Below are positions 9,982 to 21,589 of a stretch of 64,000 bases of DNA, in pieces (positions within the stretch are counted from its first letter, which is position 1; each line of letters starts with the position of its first letter). Location: assembly GCF_040869045.1 (NCBI RefSeq), contig NC_090321.1:133167689-133231688 (forward strand), given 5' to 3'. Made by a program: the position numbers and the translations under genes. The notes below the pieces were generated by a model that saw nothing but the letters and a program-made list of their open reading frames with translations, searched no databases and was not told where the DNA came from. The stretch comes from Eurosta solidaginis. Lineage: Eukaryota > Arthropoda > Insecta > Diptera > Tephritidae.

Positions 9982-10248
9982 TGCATCCTACGGTCTTCTT
10001 ATGTCCCCAGAACACCATCTGCATAATGAGGCGAGAATACTCCCCATCAGGGAGAGAAATGAGATGCTGACCAAACAGTTCCTGTTGAATACCCAGAAAC
10101 CTGAGCATCCCAACAGACATCTGATTGATGAACCAGCACCGCCTAGGGGCTTAAGGAGTCATCTCCGTAAGCATTTTGAGGAAATACGGCACCTGAGAAC
10201 CGGTCCTATTAAGGTGGCAGACACACTATAGCAAACAACAATATTATA

Positions 10249-13200
10249 TATTAAATAATTTATACCTCATTTATTGGCAATTTAATACCGCAAAAAAAAA
10301 TGTAAAGCTGCGTCCGGTTCCGAGAAACGGGAGTGTCTGTTAGCTTAAGACTCAAGCCAGCAGTCACTTCGTGAAAACACGACCTACGATTTCCGAACGA
10401 CTTAGATAATTGATATTACATTTATTGGCAATTTAATACCGCAAAAAAAATTTAAAGCTGCGTCCGGTTCCGACAAACGGGAGTGTCTGCTAGCTTAAGA
10501 CTCAAGTCAGCCGACACTTCGTGAAAACACGACCTACAGCTTCCGCACGACTTGGGTAATTGATATTGCATTTATTGGCAATTTAATACCGCAAAAAAAA
10601 TTGAAAGCTGCGTCCGGTTCCGAGAAACGGGAGTGTCTGCTAGCTTAAGACTCAAGCCAGCAGACACTTCGTGAAAACACGACCTACGACTTCCGAACTA
10701 CTTGGATAATTGATATTACATTTATTGGCAATTTAATACCGCAAAAAAAAAATTTAAAGCTGCGTCCGGTTCCGAGAAACTGGAGGTTCTGCTAGCTTAA
10801 GACTCAAGCCAGCAGACACTTCGTGAAAACACGACCTACAGCTTCCGAACGAATTGGATAATTGATATTACATTTATTGGCAATTTAATACCGCAAAAAA
10901 AAATTTAAAGCTGCGTCCGGTTCCGAGAAACGGGAGTGTCTGCTAGCTTAAGACTCAAGCCAGCAGACACTTCGTGAAAACACGACCTACAGGTTCCGAA
11001 CAAATTGGATAATTGATATTACATTTATTGGCAATTTAATACCGCAAAAAAAATTTAAAGCTGCGTCCGGTTCCGAGAAACGGGAGTGTCTGCTAGCTTA
11101 AGAATCAAGCCAGCAGACACTTCGTGAAAACACGACCTACGACTTCCGAACGACTTGGATAATTGATATTACATTTAATGGCAATTTAATACCGCAAAAA
11201 AAATTTAAAGCTGCGTCCGGTTCCGAGAAACGGGAGTGTCTGCTAGCTTAAGACTCAAGCCAGCAGACACTTCGTGAAAACACGACCTACAGCTTCCGAA
11301 CGAATTGGATAATTGATATTACATTTATTGGCAATTTAATACCACAAAAAAAATTTAAAGCTGCGTCCGGTTCCGAGTAACGGAAGTGTCTGGTAGCTTA
11401 AGAATCAAGCCAGCAGACACTTCGTGAAAACACGACCTACGACTTCCGAACGACTTGCATAATTGATATTACATTTATTGGCAATTTAATACCGCAAAAA
11501 AAAATTTAAAGCTGCGTCCGGTTCCGAGAAACGGGAGTGTCTGCTAGCTTAAGACTCAAGCCAGCAGACACTTCGTGAAAACACGACTTATGACTTGGAT
11601 AATTGATATTACATTTATTGGCAATTTAATACCGCAAAAAAAAATTTAAAGCTGCGTCCGGTTCCCAGAAACGGGAGTGTCTGCTAGCTTAAGACTCAAG
11701 CCAGCAGACACTTCGTGAAAACACGACCTACGACTTCCGAACGACTTGGATAATTGATATTACATTTATTGGCAATTTAATACCGCAAAAAAAATTTTAA
11801 AGCTGCGTCCGGTTCCGAGAAACGGAAGTGTCTGCTAGCTTAAGACTCAAGCCAGCAGACACTTCGTGAAAACACGACCTACAGCTTCCGAACGACTTGG
11901 ATAATTGATATTACATTTATTGGCAATTTAATACCGCAAAAAAAATTTAAAGCTGCGTCCGGTTCCGAGAAACGGGAGTGTCTGCTAGCTTAAGACTCAA
12001 GCCAGCAGACACTTCGTGAAAACACGACTTCCGAACTACTTGGATAATTGATATTACATTTATTGGCAATTTAATACCGCAAAAAAAATCTAAAGCTGCG
12101 TCCGGTTCCGAGAAACGGGAGTGTCTGCTAGCTTAAGACTCAAGCCAGCAGACACTTCGTGAAAACACGACCTACAGCTTCCAAACGAATTGGATAATTT
12201 ATATTACATTTATTGGCAATTTAATACCGGAAAAAAAATTTAAAGCTGCGTCCGGTTCCGAGAAACGGGAGTGTCTGCTAGCTTAAGACTCAAGCCAGCA
12301 GACACTTCGTGAAAACACGACCTACAGCTTCCGAACGAATTGGATAATTGATATTACATTTATTGGCAATTTAATACCGCACAAAAAAAATTTAAAGCTG
12401 CTTCCGGTTCCGAGAAACGGGAGTGTCTGCTAGCTTAAGACTCAAGCCAGCAGACACTTCGTGAAAACACGACCTACAGCTTCCAAACGAATTGGATAAT
12501 TTATATTACATTTATTGGCAATTTAATACCGGAAAAAAATTTAAAGCTGCGTCCGGTTCCGAGAAACGGGAGGGTCTGCTAGCTTAAGACTCAAGCCAGC
12601 AGACACTTCGTGAAAACACGACCTACAGCTTCCGAACGAATTGGATAATTGATATTACATTTATTGGCAATTTAATACCGCACAAAAAAAATTTAAAGCT
12701 GCTTCCGGTTCCGAGAAACGGGAGTGTCTGCTAGCTTAAGACTCAAGCCAGCAGACACTTCGTGAAAACACGACCTACAGCTTCCGAACGAATTGGATAA
12801 TTGATATTACATTTATTGGCAATTTAATACCGCAAAAAAAAATTTAAAGCTGCTTCCGGTTCCGAGAAACGGGAGTGTCTGCTAGCTTAAGACTCAAGCC
12901 AGCAGACATTTCGTGAAAACACGACCTACGACTTCCGAACGACTTGGATAATTGATATTACATTTATTGGTAATTTAATACCGGAAAAAAAATTTAAAGC
13001 TGCGTCCGGTTCCGAGAAACGGGAGTGTCTGCTAGCTTAAGACTCAAGCCAGCAGACACTTCGTGAAAACACGACCTACAGCTTCCGAACGACTTAGATA
13101 ATTGATATTACATTTATTGGTAATTTAATACCGCAAAAAAAAATTTAAAGCTGTGTCCGGTTCCGAGAAACGGGAGTGTCTGCTAGCTTAAGACTCAAGC

Positions 13201-16200
13201 CAGCAGACACTTCGTGAAAACACGACCTACAGCTTCCAAACGAATTGGATAATTTATATTACATTTATTGGCAATTTAATACCGGAAAAAAAATTTAAAG
13301 CTGCGTCCGGTTCCGAGAAACGGGAGTGTCTGCTAGCTTAAGACTCAAGCCAGCAGACACTTCGTGAAAACACGACCTACAGCTTCCGAACGAATTGGAT
13401 AATTGATATTACATTTATTGGCAATTTAATACCGCAAAAAAAAAATTTAAAGCTGCTTCCGGTTCCGAGAAACGGGAGTGTCTGCTAGCTTAAGACTCAA
13501 GCCAGCAGACACTTCGTGAAAACACGACTTATGACTTGGATAATTGATATTACATTTATTGGCAATTTAATACCGCAAAAAAAAATTTAAAGCTGCGTCC
13601 GGTTCCCAGAAACGGGAGTGTCTGCTAGCTTAAGACTCAAGCCAGCAGACACTTCGTGAAAACACGACCTACGACTTCCGAACGACTTGGATAATTGATA
13701 TTACATTTATTGGCAATTTAATACCGCAAAAAAAATTTTAAAGCTGCGTCCGGTTCCGAGAAACGGAAGTGTCTGCTAGCTTAAGACTCAAGCCAGCAGA
13801 CACTTCGTGAAAACACGACCTACAGCTTCCGAACGACTTGGATAATTGATATTACATTTATTGGCAATTTAATACCGCAAAAAAAATTTAAAGCTGCGTC
13901 CGGTTCCGAGAAACGGGAGTGTCTGCTAGCTTAAGACTCAAGCCAGCAGACACTTCGTGAAAACACGACTTCCGAACTACTTGGATAATTGATATTACAT
14001 TTATTGGCAATTTAATACCGCAAAAAAAATCTAAAGCTGCGTCCGGTTCCGAGAAACGGGAGTGTCTGCTAGCTTAAGACTCAAGCCAGCAGACACTTCG
14101 TGAAAACACGACCTACAGCTTCCAAACGAATTGGATAATTTATATTACATTTATTGGCAATTTAATACCGGAAAAAAAATTTAAAGCTGCGTCCGGTTCC
14201 GAGAAACGGGAGTGTCTGCTAGCTTAAGACTCAAGCCAGCAGACACTTCGTGAAAACACGACCTACAGCTTCCGAACGAATTGGATAATTGATATTACAT
14301 TTATTGGCAATTTAATACCGCACAAAAAAAATTTAAAGCTGCTTCCGGTTCCGAGAAACGGGAGTGTCTGCTAGCTTAAGACTCAAGCCAGCAGACACTT
14401 CGTGAAAACACGACCTACAGCTTCCAAACGAATTGGATAATTTATATTACATTTATTGGCAATTTAATACCGGAAAAAAATTTAAAGCTGCGTCCGGTTC
14501 CGAGAAACGGGAGGGTCTGCTAGCTTAAGACTCAAGCCAGCAGACACTTCGTGAAAACACGACCTACAGCTTCCGAACGAATTGGATAATTGATATTACA
14601 TTTATTGGCAATTTAATACCGCACAAAAAGAATTTAAAGCTGCTTCCGGTTCCGAGAAACGGGAGTGTCTGCTAGCTTAAGACTCAAGCCAGCAGACACT
14701 TCGTGAAAACACGACCTACAGCTTCCGAACGAATTGGATAATTGATATTACATTTATTGGCAATTTAATACCGCAAAAAAAAATTTAAAGCTGCTTCCGG
14801 TTCCGAGAAACGGGAGTGTCTGCTAGCTTAAGACTCAAGCCAGCAGACATTTCGTGAAAACACGACCTACGACTTCCGAACGACTTGGATAATTGATATT
14901 ACATTTATTGGTAATTTAATACCGGAAAAAAAATTTAAAGCTGCGTCCGGTTCCGAGAAACGGGAGTGTCTGCTAGCTTAAGACTCAAGCCAGCAGACAC
15001 TTCGTGAAAACACGACCTACAGCTTCCGAACGACTTAGATAATTGATATTACATTTATTGGTAATTTAATACCGCAAAAAAAAATTTAAAGCTGTGTCCG
15101 GTTCCGAGAAACGGGAGTGTCTGCTAGCTTAAGACTCAAGCCAGCAGACACTTCGTGAAAACACGACCTACAGCTTCCAAACGAATTGGATAATTTATAT
15201 TACATTTATTGGCAATTTAATACCGGAAAAAAAATTTAAAGCTGCGTCCGGTTCCGAGAAACGGGAGTGTCTGCTAGCTTAAGACTCAAGCCAGCAGACA
15301 CTTCGTGAAAACACGACCTACAGCTTCCGAACGAATTGGATAATTGATATTACATTTATTGGCAATTTAATACCGCAAAAAAAAAATTTAAAGCTGCTTC
15401 CGGTTCCGAGAAACGGGAGTGTCTGCTAGCTTAAGACTCAAGCCAGCAGACACTTCGTGAAAACACGACCTACGACTTCCGAACGACTTGGATAATTGAT
15501 ATAACATTTATTGGCAATTTAATACAGCAAACAAAATGTAAAGCTGCGTCCGGTTCCGAGAAACGGGAGTGTCTGCTAGCTTAAGATTCAAGCCAGCAGA
15601 CACTTCGTGAAAACACGACCTACAGCTTCCGAACGAATTGGATAATTGATATTACATTTATTGGCAATTTAATACCGCAAAAAAAAATTTAAAGCTGCTT
15701 CCGATTTCGAGAAACGGGAGTGTCTGCTAGCTTAAGACTCAAGCCAGCAGACACTTCGTGAAAACACGACCTACAGCTTCCGAACGAATTGGATAATTGA
15801 TATTACATTTATTGGCAATTTAATACCGCAAAAAAAAATTTAAAGCTGCTTCCGGTTCCGAGAAACGGGAGTGTCTGCTAGCTTAAGACTCAAGCCAGCA
15901 GACATTTCGTGAAAACACGACCTACGACTTCCGAACGACTTGGATAATTGATATTACATTTATTGGCAATTTAATACCGCAAAAAAAATTTTAAGCTGCG
16001 TTCGGTTCCGAGAAACGGGAGTGTCTTCTAGCTTAAAACTCAAGCCAGCAGACACTTTGTGAAAACACGACCTACAGCTTCCGAACGACTTGGATAATTT
16101 ATATTACATTTATGGGCAATTTAATACCACAAAAAAATTTAAAGCTACGTCCGGTTCTGAGAAACGGGAGTGTCTGCTAGCTTAAGACTCAAGCCAGCAG

Positions 16201-16417
16201 ACACTTCGTGAAAACATGACCTACAGCTTCCGAACGACTTGGATAATTGATATTACATTTATTGGCAATTTAATACCGCAAAAAAAATTTAAAGCTGCGT
16301 CCAGTTCCGAGAAACGGGAGTGTCTGCTAGCTTAAGACTCAAGCCAGCAGACACTTCGTGAAAACACTTAAGCCAGCAGAGACTTCGTGACAACACGACG
16401 TACAGCTCCCTAACGAC
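10249..16417 (+). repeat. 150-bp satellite, array A (about 41 monomers, direct)
   Basis: Monomers repeat every 150-152 bp (for example TTTATTGGCAATTTAATACC at 10270, 10421, 10571, 10721). A consensus monomer has an A/T-rich half (GGATAATTGATATTACATTT and TTGGCAATTTAATACCGC plus a short A-run) and a G/C-richer half (GCTGCGTCCGGTTCCGAG, AAACGGGAGTGTCTGCTAGC, TTAAGACTCAAGCCAGCAGA, CACTTCGTGAAAACACGACC). Variants differ by a few bases and by A-run length; a few monomers lack about 10-15 bp. The first monomer starts imperfectly about 20 bp after the last retrotransposon coding similarity. The array ends with a half monomer and a diverged copy (CTTAAGCCAGCAGAGACTTC) that is the same at every array-unit junction. 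Confidence 0.97.
11585..15466 (+). repeat. Higher-order duplication: two 1,941-bp, 13-monomer blocks
   Basis: Block 1 is 11585-13525 and block 2 13526-15466. The same private variants recur in the same order at an offset of 1,941: GACTTATGACTTGG, GTTCCCAGAA, CGGAAGTG, the short GACTTCCGAACTACTTGG monomer (12026 and 13967), ACCGCAC, GGGAGGGTCTGC, AGACATTTCG, GGTAATTT and GCTGTGTCC. Only isolated differences are seen (for example one A to G in an A-run near 14626), so the duplication is recent. Confidence 0.9.
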
Positions 16418-17239
16418 TACAATAATTTATACCTTATTGATTGCCTAAATGTTTCGTTGTCCTGAAAAATATTTTCACTATACCAAAAGGAAAAATTAAA
16501 TTTTATATTTTGCCGACCCTAATAAACATAAATTATAACTTTCGAAAATCAGTGAGTTGCATGTTACTGATTACTCAAAACTTAGCAACACTTAACTTGA
16601 CTTAGAAGTCTGTTGAATTTTGATTTTCTATGTAAGTTCTAAGTGACGTTTACATTTTGAGATGCCATTTGTTTGTGTCCATTTAATTTTGACATACAAA
16701 TTGACATTTATTGATTATGATGCCGGAGTGTATGCGCTAAGTGTAGTATAATCGGTGCTAAATTTCCAAGTTTACGCGAAGTCATGTTAAGTCTATGCTA
16801 AGTATCAGTAATGGGCCCTTAAGTCTGAAGCCAGGAGACGCTTGGCGAAAACTCGTATGAACATACATATGTACACATGTACAATGTATGTACATGTTAG
16901 CGCGCATACAATGATTTAAGTAATGCGTAAATTTAGTTGCATCAATATGTTGATTGTTTTTGTGTTGATAATATTTGCAACTATAACGGTTTATAAAATA
17001 CATGTCGGTCTTCTTTCTTTCGAAAATCAGAGAAAAGTTTGTGCATATTTCGTATTTGTATTTTCCCGCTTGCGCGCAGGATTTCTGATAACGGTTACAT
17101 TTGTATGTACATATGTGCTTTAGGGTGTGCCGAGAAAAACAAGTTTTCAATTTCTATGCTCTCAAATGTTTCTATTTTATTAAAAAAAAAAAAACCTTCA
17201 CCAAAGATGGGCCCTATAACTCCACTCTACTTGGTACGA
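16418..17239 (+). repeat. Unit 1 of the macrorepeat, truncated
   Basis: It matches the first ~820 bp of the full unit starting at 19227. It ends in the middle of the left palindrome arm, where CTCTACTTGGTACGA joins a satellite monomer at ...CGAACGAATTGG; the shared ACGA suggests a microhomology junction. Open frames on both strands here recur in the other units, and I take them as non-coding. Confidence 0.9.
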
Positions 17240-19226
17240 ACGAATTGGATAATTGATATTACATTTATTGGCAATTTAATACCGCAAAAAAAAATTTAAA
17301 GCTGCTTCCGGTTCCGAGAAACGGGAGTGTCTGCTAGCTTAAGACTCAAGCCAGCAGACACTTCGTGAAAACACGACCTACGACTTCCGAACGACTTGGA
17401 TAATTGATATAACATTTATTGGCAATTTAATACAGCAAAAAAAATGTAAAGCTGCGTCCGGTTCCGAGAAACGGGAGTGTCTGCTAGCTTAAGATTCAAG
17501 CCAGCAGACACTTCGTGAAAACACGACCTACAGCTTCCGAACGAATTGGATAATTGATATTACATTTATTGGCAATTTAATACCGCAAAAAAAAATTTAA
17601 AGCTGCTTCCGGTTCCGAGAAACGGGAGTGTCTGCTAGCTTAAGACTCAAGCCAGCAGACACTACGTGAAAACACGACCTACAGCTTCCGAACGAATTGG
17701 ATAATTGATATTACGTTTATTGGCAATTTAATACCGCAAAAAAAATGTAAAGCTGCGTCCGGTTCCGAGAAACGGGAGTGTCTGCTAGCTTAAGACTCAA
17801 GCCAGCAGACACTTCGTGAAAACACGACCTACAGCTTCCGAACGACTTAGATAATTGATATTACATTTATTGGTAATTTAATACCGCAAAAAAAATTTAA
17901 AGCTCTGTCCGGTTCCGAGAAACGGGAGTGTCTGCTAGCTTAAGACTCAAGCCAGCAGACACTTCGTGAAAACACGACCTACAGCTTCCAAACGAATTGG
18001 ATAATTTATATTACATTTATTGGCAATTTAATACCGGAAAAAAAATGTAAAGCTGCGTCCGGTTCCGAGAAACGGGAGTGTCTGCTAGCTTAAGACTCAA
18101 GCCAGCAGACACTTCGTGAAAACACGACCTACAGCTTCCGAACGAATTGGATAATTGATATTACATTTATTGGCAATTTAATACCGCAAAAAAAATTTAA
18201 AGCTGCTTGCGGTTCCGAGAAACGGGAGTGTCTGCTAGCTTAAGACTCAAGCCAGCAGACACTTCGTGAAAACACGACCTACGACTTCCGAACGACTTGG
18301 ATAATTGATATAACATTTATTGGCAATTTAATACAGCAAACAAAATGTAAAGCTGCGTCCGGTTCCGAGAAACGGGAGTGTGCTAGCTTAAGATTCAAGC
18401 CAGCAGACACTTCGTGAAAACACGACCTACAGCTTCCGAACGAATTGGATAATTGATATTACATTTATTGGCAATTTAATACCGCAAAAAAAAAAATTTA
18501 AAGCTGCTTCTGGTTCCGAGAAACGGGAGTGTCTGCTAGCTTAAGACTCAAGCCAGCAGACACTTCGTGAAAACACGACCTTCAGCTTCCGAACGAATTG
18601 GATAATTGATATTACATTTATTGGCAATTTAATACCGCAAAAAAAAATTTAAAGCTGCTTCCGGTTCCGAGAAACGGGAGTGTCTGCTAGCTTAAGACTC
18701 AAGCCAGCAGAAATTTCGTGAAAACACGACCTACGACTTCCGAACGACTTGGATAATTGATATTACATTTATTGGCAATTTAATACCGCAAAAAAAATTT
18801 TAAGCTGCGTCCGGTTCCGAGAAACGGGAGTGTCTTCTAGCTTAAAACTCAAGCCAGCAGACACTTCGTGAAAACACGTCCTACAGCTTCCGAATGACTT
18901 GGATAATTTATATTACATTTATTGGCAATTTAATACCACAAAAAAATTTAAAGCTACGTCCGGTTCCGAGAAACGGGAGTGTCTGCTAGCTTAAGACTCA
19001 AGCCAGCAGACACTTCGTGAAAACACGACCTACAGCTTCCGAACGACTTGGATAATTGATATTACATTTATTGGCAATTTAATACCGCAAAAAAAATTTA
19101 AAGCTGCGTCCGGTTCCGAGAAACGGGAGTGTCTGCTAGCTTAAGACTCAAGCCAGCAGACACTTCGTGAAAACACTTAAGCCAGCAGAGACTTCGTGAC
19201 AACACGACGTACAGCTCCCTAACGAC
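17240..19226 (+). repeat. 150-bp satellite, array B (about 13 monomers, direct)
   Basis: Same monomer as array A. The last ~6 monomers and the following unit start repeat the end of array A plus unit 1 at an offset of about 2,809 bp, sharing the private variants GATATAACATTTATTGG and ACAGCAAACAAAATG. The array therefore arose by a segmental duplication that included the unit start. Confidence 0.95.
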
Positions 19227-19622
19227 TACAATAATTTATACCTTATTGATTGCCTAAATGTTTCGTTGTCCTGAAAAATATTTTCACTATACCAAAAGGA
19301 AAAATTAAATTTTATATTTTGCCGACCCTAATAAACATAAATTATAACTTTCGAAAATCAGTGAGTTGCATGTTACTGATTACTCAAAACTTAGCAACAC
19401 TTAACTTGACTTAGAAGTCTGTTGAATTTTGATTTTCTATGTAAGTTCTAAGTGACGTTTACATTTTGAGATGCCATTTGTTTGTGTCCATTTCATTTTG
19501 ACATACAAATTGACATTTATTGATTATGATGCCGGAGTGTATGCGCTAAGTGTAGTATAATCGGTGCTAAATTTCCAAGTTTACGCGAAGTCAAGTTAAG
19601 TCTATGCTAAGTATCAGTAATG

Positions 19623-19668
19623 GGCCCTTAAGTCTGAAGCCAGGAGACGCTTGGCGAAAACACGTATG
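19623..19668 (+). repeat. Solo, diverged half monomer of the 150-bp satellite inside the unit
   Basis: CCTTAAGTCTGAAGCCAGGA followed by GACGCTTGGCGAAAACACG aligns along its length with the satellite stretch CTTAAGACTCAAGCCAGCAG-ACACTTCGTGAAAACACG, with about seven differences. It is present at the same place in the other units (16814, 25520, 31647, 38571) and, inverted, near 55155-55200, so it predates unit amplification. Confidence 0.75.
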
Positions 19669-19706
19669 AACATACATATGTACACATGTACAATGTATGT
19701 ACATGT

Positions 19707-20856
19707 TAGCGCGCATACAATGATTTAAGTAATGCGTAAATTTAGTTGCATCAATATGTTGATTGTTTTTGTGTTGATGATGATTGCAACTATAACGGTT
19801 TATAAAATACATGTCGGTCTTCTTTCTTTCGAAAATCAGAGAAAAGTTTGTGCATATTTCGTATTTGTATTTTCCCGCTTGCGCGCAGGATTTCTGATAA
19901 CGGTTACATTTGTATGTACATATGTGCTTTAGGGTGTGCCGAGAAAAACAAGTTTTCAATTTCTATGCTCTCAAATGTTTCTATTTTATTAAAAAAAAAA
20001 AAAAAACCCTCACCAAAGATGGGTCCTATAACTCCACTCTACTTGGTACGATATTTTTATTTTATTTTCCCATTTCGTTAACATGGGAAAAATTATTTTT
20101 TGTCCTAACTTGAATTTACTCAACTTTTTACGAAAATCTTTCATGTGCTGTTTTGCCTAGTTTTGAGGTCTTGTACAAGTTACAAAAAGTTTTTATGATT
20201 TTTTTTCTAATCATATCATTTGAAAACACTCTTAAGGTATTGAAACCTTAATTACGAATTTATGTTATTATTATATTGTTTTAGTTATGGCTATGTGAAT
20301 TTATGCTTTATCATTTCAATACACTTTTTAAGTGTGAAATAACTGTTTACACAATTTCGTCAAAGAACACAACTTCAAATGGCCATGAATTTTGGAAAAA
20401 ATCGTAATTAAGATCTCAATATATTAAAGAGTGTTTATAAATGATATGATTAGAGAAAAAAATCATAAAAATTGTTTGTAGCCTGTACAAGACCTTAAAA
20501 CTAGGCGGGAAATCCTTATTTCGGGTACCACTTAGAGTGGAGTAATAGGACCAAACTTTGGTGAGGGTTTTATTTTTACATCAAATAGAAACATTTAAGA
20601 GGATAGAATTTGGACAAAATTTTTTTCGAACCACTCTAATATGCACTTTTTCATAAGTACCCGTTAGCGCATGCCTTTTGAAACATATCGAAATACAAAC
20701 TTTTCTCTGATTTTCGAAAAATAGTAGAGCGAGATGTATTTTAGAAACCGTTATAGTAGCAAACATATCAGTTTGTGCTAACACATACACAATCAACATA
20801 TTCATGCAACTAAATTTACTCATTACTCAAATCATTTGTAGTAAGTATGCTCGCTA
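19707..20856. repeat. Imperfect palindrome in unit 2 (arms about 0.46-0.56 kb)
   Basis: The left arm is 19707-20262 and the right arm 20399-20856, with about 135 bp between. Paired blocks include TAGCGCGCATAC against GTATGCTCGCTA, TTGCATCAATATGTTGATTG against CAATCAACATATTCATGCAA, CGAAAATCAGAGAAAAGTTT against AAACTTTTCTCTGATTTTCG, CCTCACCAAAGATGGG against CCAAACTTTGGTGAGG, and ATCATATCATTTGAAAACAC against GTGTTTATAAATGATATGAT. The arms are diverged, with indels up to tens of bp, so they are old relative to the unit copies. Confidence 0.88.
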
Positions 20857-21589
20857 CCTTGAATGTATGTTCCAGCATTCCACTCGCGCAATTTTTTTTT
20901 TGTTCCAAAAGTGTATCATTCCTGAAAAAATGTATCAATTCGTTTTAATAGATTGATACATAGTTTTTGAGTCATTTCGTCGGAATTTTATATAATGTGT
21001 GAAACAAAATTCTGAAATTAATAATATTTAAAATAAAACATCACCGCACTATTTTGGCTAAACGGATTACACAACTGAATTTTATAAAATTTTACCAACG
21101 CTCAGTTTTAAATAAATTTCGCTGTTATAAAGGTTTTTCTATTTAACATATCGAAACGCGTTTATTTAAACGGAATTATTGTTTATACGTTTTTTAACAA
21201 ACACTACTTATTTTAAACAAAACTAATACCCATAAAATAATTATGTAGAAGAAATACGGTTTATCTATATATATAATATATATATAAAGGAAAAAATGAA
21301 TATCATTCTAAAATTTGATATACTATAAAACTGCATATTCAAACATTTTTTAGAAATTTTACTGAAAATTTGTAGTTCCCCCATGACAGGGACAGAGCTT
21401 CAATCTTCCAAGATAAAAATGTATACATTTTAGATTTTTTGTATATTTGTATCCACTCATTAAAAATGTATTCAAATGTATACAATTGTATCTAAACTGC
21501 AACCCTGGCATGCACATTGTACATATCTGTTTTCATAGGTACGGACTAGGGTAGATCTCCTGCGCGCATGCTATTAGAAAATATTGTTT

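Larger units (their letters stand above)
8132..10231 (+). mobile_element. Jockey-like non-LTR retrotransposon with internal RT deletion
   Basis: A nucleic-acid-binding-type ORF1 (8132-8834) is followed by ORF2 starting at 8803 with an apurinic-endonuclease-like domain. The fingers and palm of the reverse transcriptase are absent: near 9975-10000 the sequence jumps to the C-terminal RT part (LMSPEHHLHNEARILPIRER, then HRLxEP-type tail to 10231). The left limit may extend into 7883-8131, which has no other signal and could be the 5' untranslated region. The 3' end and tail are missing: 20-40 bp after the last coding similarity the satellite array begins. GC content is visibly higher than in the neighbours, as is common for coding parts of such elements in A/T-rich genomes. 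Confidence 0.85.

Noticed and set aside
9288..9986. A 232-codon minus-strand frame opposite the endonuclease ORF
   Set aside because: It is the antisense shadow of the plus-strand endonuclease, whose catalytic motifs are all in the plus frame.
10249..16417. CRISPR-like array
   Set aside because: The whole ~150-bp period is repeated with no unique spacers, and the context is clearly insect nuclear DNA.
19591..19959. A 122-codon minus-strand open frame recurring in units 1, 2, 3 and 5 (16782, 19591, 25488, 38559)
   Set aside because: It recurs because the DNA is duplicated. Units also keep overlapping open frames on the other strand, unit 4 breaks it with a MITE, it spans part of the palindrome arm and the half satellite monomer, and it resembles no protein family.
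20581..20823. An 80-codon minus-strand frame in the right palindrome arm, recurring in units 2-5
   Set aside because: It is the mirror image of the left-arm frame, with low-complexity composition and no domain. The inverted copy does not keep the equivalent frame.
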